Shown: positions 12,223 to 24,400 of the stretch, piece by piece
Layout of the letters: each line of letters begins with the position of its first letter
Numbering within the stretch: the first letter of the stretch is position 1
Source: Apostichopus japonicus
Lineage: Eukaryota > Echinodermata > Holothuroidea > Aspidochirotida > Stichopodidae
Length of the DNA stretch: 64,000 nucleotides
Assembly (NCBI RefSeq): GCF_037975245.1
Contig: NC_092564.1
Span: forward strand, 15,584,984-15,648,983
Direction of reading: 5' to 3'
The notes under the pieces: model-generated
Database searches by the model: none
What the model was told of the DNA's origin: nothing
Seen by the model: only the letters and a program-made list of their open reading frames with translations
Position numbers and translations under genes: made by a program

Positions 12223-15200
12223 GACATGAAAGCACACTATACAAACAAACAAATATTTACCAAACTTGATGTCCTGAATAAATTTACAATTTGGACACAC
12301 ACAAAAATTTGCTTCCGAAGGATATGTTATAGAAAATTGGCCATTTGATCATCCTGCTCAAGATTGAATTCAAAATTGCTGCATTCCTATTAACAAAACG
12401 AGTAGATACTATAGTGATCAGATGTCCACATGATGAGTTAAACATCAATATCATGTCCCAAGATTTCCTGAAAAAAACCAACACTTTACACATATACTAG
12501 ATAAACTGATAAATTCCTACCTCGATGAATACTGTATCGTAAAAAGAAAGAAAGAAAAGATATTAACGAGAATCTCTCAGGATTATTCATCTTTATTTCT
12601 CAACTCTTTGTTTCATCTAATTATGGAGTGAACATTGACCTAAGCCAAACCAATGCTATGAAATCTAAAATTGTTAAGAGGTACAAACGTCACCAAGGTG
12701 TACTGTCTACCAATTCTCACATATTTTATACAATATTTATTTTGGTAATTTTTTTGAATACATTATGGCTAATTTAATCTAGTATACCAAAACAAAAGAA
12801 GGAAGGTGAAATATACAAATTTCATTTAAAATAGAATACAATGGATATTTGATATATAAAAAGAAGTTCTTAGCATTTACTACCTCCTTATTGTTTTCAA
12901 TTTATATCAATAGTTAGCAAGCCAGATTCACACAAAAAGACACCCAACATGAAAATAAAGAGAAAACGAAACCATAAAGCATCTTCTTACAGATGAGTGA
13001 AGAATATTTAAGAGGAAGTTTACATAAGTGCAGACTAAAGATGACCAAAACAAAATGACTTAAAAAACAGGATTAGTGACCCATCAGATATTTGAAAATA
13101 ATTACAGACTATTTGGATATAAAAAGCTGTTATTTGTATGCATTACAACCATGAAAACTATTGCAAAAATTTGTACTTTTGCTTTCTACTTTTACCGATG
13201 ACCCCCTTTATATAGGCAGAGTAAAGGTTTCCTGCCACTTTCCATCCCCCGTCAACCCCCCCCCCCCTTTGCCTTGTTCTTCTACTCTGTTGCAACCTGT
13301 AAATAATGAGTACAACAGTTAAACTTTTCTCTTCACAACAAACTCTCACAGCATACTGTAAACCTGTGTCTATGAGGCTGCAACATGTAAAATCTACATG
13401 GGCAAATATCCATAATTTTCCGTAAGAAATTCTCTTGTTCATGGAATTGTAGTCAACTGGATGTATCCTTGAAATTTTGTCTAACTGTTATAAATCACGC
13501 ACCATCATCATCATCCAGTGAATGGGTTACAAATCAATATACTTCTTTTACTTTATCAAATTGATGGTTTTTCACTCACTTTATTAATTAGGTCCATCTG
13601 TATCTGAAGTATGCAACTCATCAATGTTTATTAAAATGATTCTACATTTTTTGACTAATTTTAAGAACCGTTTTCATTGAATTGAAGGTTTACTGCCATA
13701 TTTATCCTCGCAATATATTTTTTGTCATTTCTTAATTAAGTAATCATGTATTGAATACTATGGATGAATATCACAGCCATTTTGAATTTACAGTATTAAG
13801 TGAATACAGACGCTACTACGAAAGCTTTCTTTCCGACCAAAAAAAGAAGAATAAAGAAGAGAAATTCTAACAAGAGATAAATGAATACACATAATATTAC
13901 CCACTCAAATTAATCAAACACATGAAAATGATGAATAAAATACATTAGTTTATATGATTTCAACAAGGTTAGTAATAGAGGGAAAAGAAACCTGTGTACG
14001 TTTACATGAATTAAGTAATGAATTTTGAAAACAGACACTGAGGAGTGGGGACTGGTTAGGCCGATATCTCCTATGCAGACCGTCACGACTGTACAAAAAA
14101 TATGGTAGGTGTTCACACGAATACAAATAGAATACAGCCCAATAAAGCAATGAAAGATAATCTGTATTGTCACCACCATGGATGATGTGATGATATTAAG
14201 GCACTTTTAAGATATCACACAATTTGGCCATAAATTGTGTAAAATGTAACGCACTTACGTCTGACACACTATGATACACACAACATCACAATATCAAAGA
14301 TATTAACAGTTATGATTGGATGACTCCATTGTATGACTTGAGGGGGGGTTGGGGGATGTGGAGAGCGGGGGGGTAGCCTAAGGCTACATCAATAACAACC
14401 ATTTACAGAACAGTTACTAGTTCATTTCTCAGACTTGATTCTCTCCAACAACCAAAACCTGTCTAGAAACAAAACTTTTCATTTTGTGTATTAATGTCTG
14501 GCAGACATTAAATACATTGTTGAATTCTCCATCTGTAGGCACAGCAAAGGTGATCACACAACACTGCATACAGGTTGCAACAAAGACCCTTTGTCTAAGA
14601 AGTTTCGGCTTGGTATTGTACTTAGTCCTTTGTCAATTTACACATAACAAGAAAATATCTATGCAAGCTGCACAGACAGATTTCATTCAAAATGGAGAAA
14701 GGAAAGAAAAAAATCCCCCAAAATAACAGACTAATTAACAAGAATACGGTAGTTAAAGAATCTTTGCTGGAATATTCTTATGTAACAATGAGATCATCTT
14801 TGAGACTTTCCTGACATCCTGAGACCTCTTCAAAGATTAAGGCTGGGCAAACAACCATCAGAATTAATTACTAAACAAAGACATACTTGGTTTATAAAAT
14901 GACACAGGGAGAAGGTATCATTGTTAATTAAAAAACTAATCAAGATGCTTATCAAGTGATACACTCAAACTATAGTTATTTCCAAGCATTTTCTGAATAA
15001 CTCACTTTATACTGAATCAGAACCTCACTGACACACTCTTTATTTATACAAAATATGCTTATTGAAAAAAAAAAAAAAAAAAAATATGAATGCGATAAAT
15101 CTTCTCGACCGTAACGATTTGAAATTGTTAGTACTTGTTACAAAATTATCTACAAAATTTGGTGCATGATTTACACAATATTAAACTATATTACTTGATT

Positions 15201-15305
15201 CAGGCATCCCTGTTGAATCCCCATAGCCAGTGTAAAAATATGTACAGTAAGAAAAAAAAGAAAAAAAAAGACTCTGCTCGGTCAGGTCTGACCTTTGACC
15301 TCGTC
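12223..15305 (-). other. Probable 3' UTR / downstream flank of the ZO-like gene
   Basis: No open frame with family similarity. AT-rich, with a poly-A run at about 15065-15085 and poly-C and poly-G tracts at about 13258 and 14341. Several TTTATT hexamers (AATAAA on the minus strand) would allow UTRs of different lengths. Confidence 0.4.
15039..15044 (-). promoter_or_regulatory. Candidate polyadenylation signal for the ZO-like gene
   Basis: AATAAA on the minus strand about 262 nt beyond the stop codon. Another is at 13580-13585. Which one is used cannot be told from sequence alone. Confidence 0.35.
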
Positions 15306-15403
15306 TTAAAAGTGTTCGACCATGACAGAGACTGTTTTCTGTCCTACCGCTGCTCCTCCAGCCCTGTCTGATATGGACATGTTCTTCCACTTAGCAGCTT
15401 CTC
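15306..15403 (-). CDS. TJP1: ZO-like last coding exon and stop
   Basis: Encodes [20 protein letters not shown] then [11 protein letters not shown] and TAA at 15308-15306. It aligns end to end with the ZO-1 tail ending VSVLIDHF. The acceptor ttttcag and phase 1 entry match the preceding donor. Confidence 0.94.
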
Positions 15404-18400
15404 CTGAAAACAAGATGGAGAAGACAGTTGTAGATCATATATTTCATAGCTTTGTAATGATGGATATATGTAACTGTACCATTTTCTTTTTTTTCATTTT
15501 AAACTATTTTATTAAACTATTTTACTATATTAAACTATATTATTATAAACTATTAAACTATATTAAACTATTATTAAACTTATTAAATTATATAAAATTA
15601 TAATTATAATTAAAATTAAATAAAATTAAAATTAAAATTATTAATTATAAAATAATATAAAATATGAAATATAAAATTATTAAACTATTAAACTATATTA
15701 AACTATAGTATTATAAACTATGTTAAACTATTTTCATTTTAAACTATTGTTACAGAATCTAACAGGTTAGAAAAAAAAAGTTCTAGTACAGTCACTTCTC
15801 TCAGAGAGTCGACTAAAGTAAGTTTTTGGGTGAAACTGCAACTCTCTTGTTTCACACATACTGTGCCTGATGTTACAGTGTTAAACTACAATGCTTTGAT
15901 TTCCATATAAAACTGCAACTTAAATTAGCTGGTGGAACTAACTACAAATGGTTTGATTTCATACACTAAAGTCAGCCCGTGGAATCTCCAACAAAAGTTA
16001 AGATGCTGAAACTACAATTTCTCTTATTTCCCTACATACCCCAACTAATGTTATGTGGTTAAGCTAACAGTGCTTTAATCCCCAACATACTGCAACTATA
16101 GTAAGATGGTGAAGCTACGACACTTGGGTTTCCATACACCTTGCTAATATAGTTCCATGATGCACCTATATATTTCTGAACAACTAACCTGCCGGTGTGT
16201 CACTGGATTTAAGGTTGAAGGACCAGCCATCAGGCGTATTGGCTGCAGTATGGGGCAGGTTGAGTTCCACTGGTTTCAGGAATTTCAAACCGTGAGGTCC
16301 GCACATCACCAGGGGACTGAGTAGGGTCTCACCTGAAATTCATGGAGGAAAAATGAAAGTGAATCAAACAGAAACAACAATATGGATTCTTCAAGTTTAT
16401 CTCTCAACACAGCTGATAAATATTCATGATCTTGACAAAATCCACAAACTTATGAAACCAATCCTTCGTGAACAGAAAAATGATGTACTATGATCTATTT
16501 CAAACTGGTTATGGTTCAATATGCTACCTTATCAGGATTATACTGTCCTGAGACTTGGGGTAAAACAAACCTTTATCTGTGTCCAAGGGAGGCAACAGGT
16601 TGTTGTCACGGCAGACTTTAAAGTAGACTTCCTGTCGAATCCCTGGTTGAATGGCGCCAGATGGAATCTTGATGCTGACACCAGTCTCTGGCGATTTCAG
16701 GGTACCTCCTAAGGAGGAGAATGTACCTCTGGCAACTGCCACCACTTCCTGCCCCTCGTCAGAGTTAAAGGCTTCCTCACTGAATGGATATAAAGAAAAT
16801 ATCATTTACGACTATGCTGATTACCTCTAACCCCCTCACCACCAGTTTTCACAATAATTGTAAAAGAGGTTACTGCATGACTGTGATTGACAGTAAGCTC
16901 AGATGAAAGTTGTTTGTTTCACGCACCAAAATAATACAAAACAAAAAAAACCTCAAAAGTTGTCTCTGAAATGATTTTAAGCTATAAAAGTAAGTCACTT
17001 TGGTAAACAGTTCATGTTTTAGTCAGTGACAAAATTTCAAAAGAATTGTCCAAGAGATCTGGCAGCATAAGCCAAAAGTAACTGATGTTACCGTCAAACA
17101 TTGCCATTATCTCAACAGCTGGTAGTAGAGGTATCGAGATCAGTCCAATTGGAACTATTTGTGCTAATTACCCATCAATTAAAGGATTGTATCATTAATT
17201 AAGGATTGTATCAGTCATACCTTACAGGTACAGCATGGAATCTATTTGTCTTGGGTGACTCTCATCCATTTGGACCATAAAGGATTGTATCATTGATGTC
17301 TAACAGGTACAACTTGGAATCTATTTCTCTTAGGTGACTCCCATCCCTTTGGACCAGTAAGTCCTGTTTTCCCACCAATTAAAGGATTGTATCATTCATT
17401 ACCTTACAGGCACAGCTTGGAATCTATTTGTCTTGGGTGACTCCCATCCCTTTGGACCATAAAGTCCTGTCTTTTCTTGATATTGCCTTCCAGGAGACTG
17501 CGACCTCTTGTTCCTTGATTCCCTGTACGCTCTATACGACTCCTGGTCGGGCTGGTAGGGGTTCCTGCCGGGTCGGGTTGTCTGGGTGGGGTCATCTTGA
17601 CCCAAGAAGAACCTTTCCCTAGCACTCTTTGGGTCAGCCTTGGGTTTGGGTGCTAGTTTGGGTTTGTCATTATTACGTGAGGGAGATGAGCGTCCTGTAG
17701 GAGGCAGTGAGGCGAATTGAGCACTCTGAAGCTGCTGCTTGTATACATCCTCTTCTTCGTCAGCATCTCCGTTCTGTAGGTCGACTTTGTAGACTTCTGG
17801 CGTGACCAGCGTAGAAGTCACGCTGACCACTTTCCTCTCTGTTGGGGGCTGTTGTTGGTTGGGAGGTCTCGGAGGTGGGGCGTGGGTGGGGTGGCTGGGG
17901 GCTTTAGTGACCTTAGAGTAGAGAGGCTCTGGAGGAGGTTCGTATTCATCTTCTGGAGGTGGTGGAGGCGGTACGTAAGACGGAGGGGTGTCCTCGTCGA
18001 ATCCGTCAGGCAATCCCCAGACCGGTGCAGCATCAACTGTAGTTTCTGTAACAAATAAACCAAAAAAAAGTCAGTAAATGCATTGTATACTTGGAACACA
18101 CATGGAAGAGTGACTTCACTCCTGGTAAGGGGGGGGGGGGTGAGCTGCAAGGGATGAAATTGTCATGAACCTTGTAGTAATCACTCTTTCAGGAGTCACT
18201 GCAATTAGGGGTTAGGGGTCACCACCATGGTGTAGGAGATGACTTTGGTCAGAGGGTGCCGTATAACAGATATTAAGAAGCACAAATTTGTGAACAGCTA
18301 ATTTGAACACAACAGATATCTCCTGTACTTCACACATGGAAAGAATAATGAATCAATCATCCTAGTTCTCAATGTAGAAAGTACTCCATGATACTATTGA

Positions 18401-21400
18401 TGAATGAAAGTTGATGTTAGGAATCAGGTCTGAACCAGGTCTGAGATGGATGGGTGCATCCGGTGGGAGAATTTTTTTCTCCATGGTTACATGCAAATGG
18501 TTATACAGGGTGTTTAGATTAGTTTAATGAGTAGATTATAAAATATTTAAAAAAAACAAGTAAATTAATCACCAGGAGGGGGTTCTTCTGGGGCAGCTTC
18601 TTCCTCTACTCCGAATGTAGTTTCTTTTTGGTCTGGTTGAGCAGGATATGATGATTCTTCCTGTGCGTAAGGGTCTGGTTGTTGATATGTATCTTGCTGA
18701 TATGGATCAGGCTGTTGATACGTATCCTGTTGATACGTATCTTGTTGATAAGGATCAGGTTGTTGGTAGGTATCAGGTTGTTGGTAGGGATCAGGTTGTT
18801 GGTAGGGATCAGTTTGCTGGTAGGGATCGATTTCCTGGTGGAGATCGGTTTGCTGGTAGGGATCGATTTCCTGGTGGGGATCAGTTTGCTGGTCAAGATC
18901 AGGTTGCTGGTAGGGATCAGGTTGTTGGTAGGGATCAGGTTGTTGGTAGGGATCAGGTTGTTGATAGGGGTCATCTTGGTAAGGGTCATCTTGGTAAGGG
19001 TCAGGCTGTTCATAGGGATCACCTTGATCATAAGGGTCAGGCTGCTGGTACTGGTCCTGTCCATATGGGTCATCTAGTTCGTAGGGATCTGGCTGCCCAT
19101 AAATACCAGAATCCTGGGGTGGTGGTGCTGATTCAACTTCATCTGTCCTCTGGACTTCTACCACCTCCTCTTGGAACTGTGGCTGAGGAGGTAACTCAGC
19201 TGGCAACTCCTGCCTCGGTTCTGGCTGGGGTGGCTGGTAGGAATCCTGTGGTGTTGAATGGTTCACGGGACCATCATCGGTGTCTCTGGGGAGTGATTGC
19301 CTTGCCAGTTCTCGGGCTAGTCTCTTCTCTTCCTCCTTCTTCCTGATCTGTTCTTTGCGGGAAGGTCTGGCCTGCTGGCTCCAGGAGTTGTCGTTTCTCT
19401 CTGCGATGACTGCTCGCCAATCAGCGTTTTTGATCTGTGAGAGTTGGTAAACGATCTTACGGGTCAGTTCCTACACTTGATCAATTCTGCAATCATTCAT
19501 ACATTCTGCAATACAGTCTAGCATTCTCACTTTGAACTCACAAGGATTCACCATTTAAAAGTTAAAAACCAGATCAACGGCATATAGTACTAATAGTTAT
19601 CTAACATGGACAGTATCCTAGGAGATATAACATTCAAAAGGTGTAAAACATCATAACAATTTATTATTTTATTCTTCTCCTGAAACATTTTGAACCCACT
19701 GAAGATTACATATAACAATTACTCACATCATTAAGTATTTTCCCTGTGGGCTGGGGATTGGGTGAGGGAGGGGCAGGGTAATTGAGAATAACCAAACAAG
19801 TGTATTAGTTTTCCTTTAACATCTGGTCCCCCTTAAAATAACCATGGAGGAAGGGGGCAGTCAAGTTCTATCTCTCTGACTGCAAAAATTTGACTTTCCA
19901 GTCCTCATCTTATATCTTGAGAACAGTTCTCCAAATTATAACAAGTCTTTAAGAGTATTCAACATTCTTGATGTCATTGCATATAATCCTACCTCTTCGG
20001 TTTCATCTTCTTCATCAGTCGGTGGTCCGACCTCCGACCTCCTGTCTCTAGATCGAGACCTCGATCTCTCTCTGGCCCATCCCATGGTATCTTTCTTTCC
20101 TCTCTTCTTCTGCCTCGGTCTGCTCCTGCCTCTTGCTTGGTCCGTTTCCTCGTCTGATTCGTACCTGCTATGAGGAGGCACTACAATGGCCGCCTTTGGT
20201 AGTTCCTCCTGAAGAAAGTAAAACAAGCAAATATGAAGACATGCAACCCCTGAGGTTCTATTGTAACAGGGAAATCCGCTACTCTGTGAATGGTCTGCAG
20301 TGACTATCCTATGGCGGTGTCTCCTACAACAGAGTAAGCATTGTGAGACAACTGATCCTTTTTTCAATGTTAGCAAGTATATTTGTATTGTCTTTCCATG
20401 GATTGTAAGAAAGATTGAACATAGACAATACACTATTAGAATCTTGTATATAACAAGTGATCGACAAGGGCACAAACGTGAAAGATTAAAAGTAATATCA
20501 TCTGCTATAATTTGATGCAATACTGAAACTGAGATTGACGAACGAACCGATATTTAACAACCAACTATTCTCATGACTTACCCTCTTTGGTTCTGGGGAA
20601 TTGAAATCAAATCCAGTGGATTCGATGGGTGAGCTCGGGGTGTTGTCAAAGTCCGACTCTGGCTGGGAATCGTTGCCGGATGCGTAGGAGGATGCTGCGT
20701 CAGTGTCGTAGCCCTCTGGAAGGGCCAGTTCCCCGATGACCGGAAGCTCCGTATCTTCGTCTTCGTCCTCGTCCTCAAACTAGAGGAATGCAACAAAATG
20801 AGTGAGAAACATTACATCTTGATAGCCAATTATGATGCAAGAGGGGTACATGAAATTGTGTATGTTTTATACTTATCTTGTGAAGAAAGATCCAACACCA
20901 ACAGTTATTCAAAGAAGTTTCTACCGTTCTTCACACCCTTACCATGAATGCTGTTATCTAAGTAGTATCTAAGTTATTACGTACTTTACAATACCTTTCC
21001 TTGATACTGACCTTGTTCCTGCTCATATATACTGTCCTACATTTGACATCTATTGGATATCCATACTCTTATTTGATACTGTTAATTCATACTCTCCTTT
21101 GATTCTAATGCTACATAATACTATCATTTGATACTGTTAATTCATACTCTCCTATGATTCTAATACTATATGCTACTATCATTTGATACTGTTAATTCAT
21201 ACTCTACTTTGAATTCTAATGTTTATCATACTATCATTTGATACTGTTAATTCATACTCTCCTATGATTCAAATTCTATATATTTCTTGTATTTGATACT
21301 GTTAATTCATATTCTCCTTTGACTTCTAATACTATATAATACTCTCATTTGATACTGTTAATTCATACTCTCCTTTGAATTCTAAAGCTATATAATACTC

Positions 21401-24400
21401 TCATTTGATAGTACTGTTAATTCATACTCTCCTTTGAATTCTAAAGCTATATAATACTCTCATTTGATACTGTGTAATTCATACTCTCCTTTGACTTCTA
21501 ATGCTATATCATGCTTTCATTTGATACTGTTCATTCATACTCTCCTTTGAATTCTAAAGCTATATAATACTCTCATTTGATACCGTTAATTCATACTCTC
21601 CTTTGAATTCTAAAGCTATATAATACTCTCATTTGATAGTACTGTTAATTCATACTCTCCTTTGAATTCTAAAGCTATATAATACTCTCATTTGATACCG
21701 TTAATTCATACTCTCCTTTGAATCTAATGCTATTCTGAAAAGGATAATGTACAACCATAGATACTGATTTTTTAAACTGTCTGTGCTTCTTTCCACTGAT
21801 ACTATCCTTTGATACTATCCAACTTGAAGTTGTCCTGTAAACGATATCTGAGTTCTTAGATTACTGATACTGCCCTTGATTCTGTGCAATATTCCTGATA
21901 TCATACATTGATATTCCTCTTAATAATTCTATTAATACTGTCTGATATTTGATATGCATACTGTCCTGTAGATAATGTCCTCTGATGCCCATTCTTGGAT
22001 ACTGTCTATTAATAGTATCCAATACATGTCCATATTGACTGTCTGTCCCATATTTGATATCTATGCTGTCCTTATCTAGCATTCTTTGATACCATTCTAG
22101 TATACTGCCATCCTTCTGTATGACTAACCTTGCTCTCTGATACCCAGATCTTTCTGTCCTGCTGCAGGCGTACCGCCTCCTGTACAAAGTTAAACCAATC
22201 GTTTTTCCTGTGATCTTTGTGGTTTTGCAGTGGAATCAAAGCTGAAAGGGAACAAGTCAAGAAAATAAATCTTACAAATATTGTAAATCTTGTAAATCTT
22301 ACAAAACTCAATACCACAAATACCTCCCCCTCCCCCCCCCTTTTCTGTACCCTTCCATTAATCTGGCCAAACTTTACATGAATCAACCAAAGATTTCACA
22401 TCAGCGACCATTTTAGGTGACTTCACCAAAATCACTGGACAATTTTCTGTTTAAGATATTCATATTTTATGGATTCAAAAGGTAAAATTTCATGACAGAA
22501 ATTTTGATAAAGATAACTTCCCATCGACCCTCCCTCTCATCTTGCAAACACTTCAGCCCTAAGTATATATGCAAATTAGTCTTGACACTGAAGGGAGGCC
22601 TCAATATGGAGGATAAGCTTTGAAGGTGCTACCAATCTTTTAGAGATCAAAGCAGCAAGAGTACAAACAAAACCTTCAAAGACAAACAAAAAGGAACAAA
22701 CCTGTGAAGATATGTGCGAATGTTGTCTTGAGTTTCTTGGCCGTCTGGTAGAGTTTACGTGAGCCTTTGTTTTCGTCTGAAGACAGATATTGGCCTCTGA
22801 TTCCTTTGACGGTAGATCTGTTGTCAGCGTTCAGGAAGATAACTATCGGGTATAGTTGATGGTAGTTGAGTTGCTCCACGGCGTTCGGCGTGATATCTAA
22901 GATGCAGTGTTTTTGCTGAAGCAGAGGGAAAGAATCAAACCATTGACTTAGGTCAGGGGATGTGTTGATTCATGCAGAGGATTTTTTAGTGCTTTTTTTT
23001 AGAGCTAGACAGTGGTTTGAAATAACTGAATTCCTTGTCAAACGGTCAAAACTATGCAGTTTTCCCTGTAGGGGGGTAACCAGTATATTTGTAGTAACTG
23101 AAGTCCGCCACACCTCAATTTGCAGGACAACCAACATTGCTGTTTGAAAAACAACTTTATCTGTTTGGACAGCATTCACAGAAATTTCACATCATTTCAG
23201 GGTCAACCCAAACTTTCCATTGTTAATACAAGACCAAATCTGTTAAGGTTTACAAAAACTTAAAACTAATACCTGCAACATTTTTAGCCCCCAAAAGTGA
23301 TATCAGTAAGGACAATGATGACCTGTTACAAATATTCTCACAGAAACAGAGTAACGTTTCTAATGCTAAATTCAATTCCATCATCGTAAAGCAGCTCTTC
23401 AAAAGTAGGTCAAAACGGTTCCGAAGATTTTACAAGTCTATTTTGCATTACTCCTTAAAATGTTACAAGTGGTAGAACAATTGATCACTTTCTAGATTGC
23501 TTCATTGAATAAGCATTCATTAGAGAGTACATAATGATCCCATTTCAGCTAACAGATTTCACCAATGACGTATTTTTCCATAGCAGTAATAATCACACAT
23601 GCAAAAATCTAACCCCATGTTTTCAATCTCTCTACAGTTTATCTTCCTCAGTTAAAATGCAAATTTTAATATTTAAGCTAATGATGTGCAATTGTGGTAG
23701 ATTTTGAACTGTCAAAATGTATTGAATACTTAGGGGAAGGGGGAAAAAACCTTTTTTATATTTTTCCAATTAAATTGAATTTGACTTACTTGGTCCATGA
23801 TATCTCTGATGGAGGACAACTTCACATTACCCTGGGTGGTGAGACGCATTTGCTCTCCGGGGGTGTTTTCTACTCCATGTTGTGTAACTACAAAATAAAA
23901 CAAAAGTAAGGTTCACATTTTAATGTCACTGGTACACTGGACATGAAATTTCTGACTAAGCATGTACCATTCTAAAAATTGTATCACCATATGGGAGGTA
24001 ATAATGTACTCCTTTAATAATGAACTAATGTACACAGACATGTTTCCATGTTATGTACCTACAGAGCAACCAGAGACGAACCAAACATTTAAAAAAACAC
24101 TGTTCTTAAAGACAAAAACAAAGCGAAACAGCTGATTAATTATCAGTGACTCACAGAAAGAATGAAATAAGGGTTCTAGGTAAATTTGAACCCTTCTAAA
24201 ATGTTCTATTATATAAGAACGGCAACAACCAACTCAAAAAATGGCCATTCCCTAGGATTTATGTCAATATTTTCCGAAAGTTAAAGGCCAGGGAATACCC
24301 TATGATGGAGAATTATGACCTCTATATAGCTGTAAATGGCAAATTTTATGCTAGTGTGGAACATATAGATGGTTTACCAGTCCAAAAGAGATGCTTGCTC

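Noticed and set aside
17399-17408. Donor CCT|gtaagg at 17407 for the Pro-rich exon
   Set aside because: It leaves phase 0, while the ZU5 exon requires phase 2. The AG|gtaatg donor four bases on (17402) satisfies it.
18648-19346. 232-codon and 132-codon open frames on the plus strand opposite the ZO exon
   Set aside because: They are open only because the 18-bp repeat on the other strand lacks stops in several frames. The translated products are monotonous repeats with no splice or family support.
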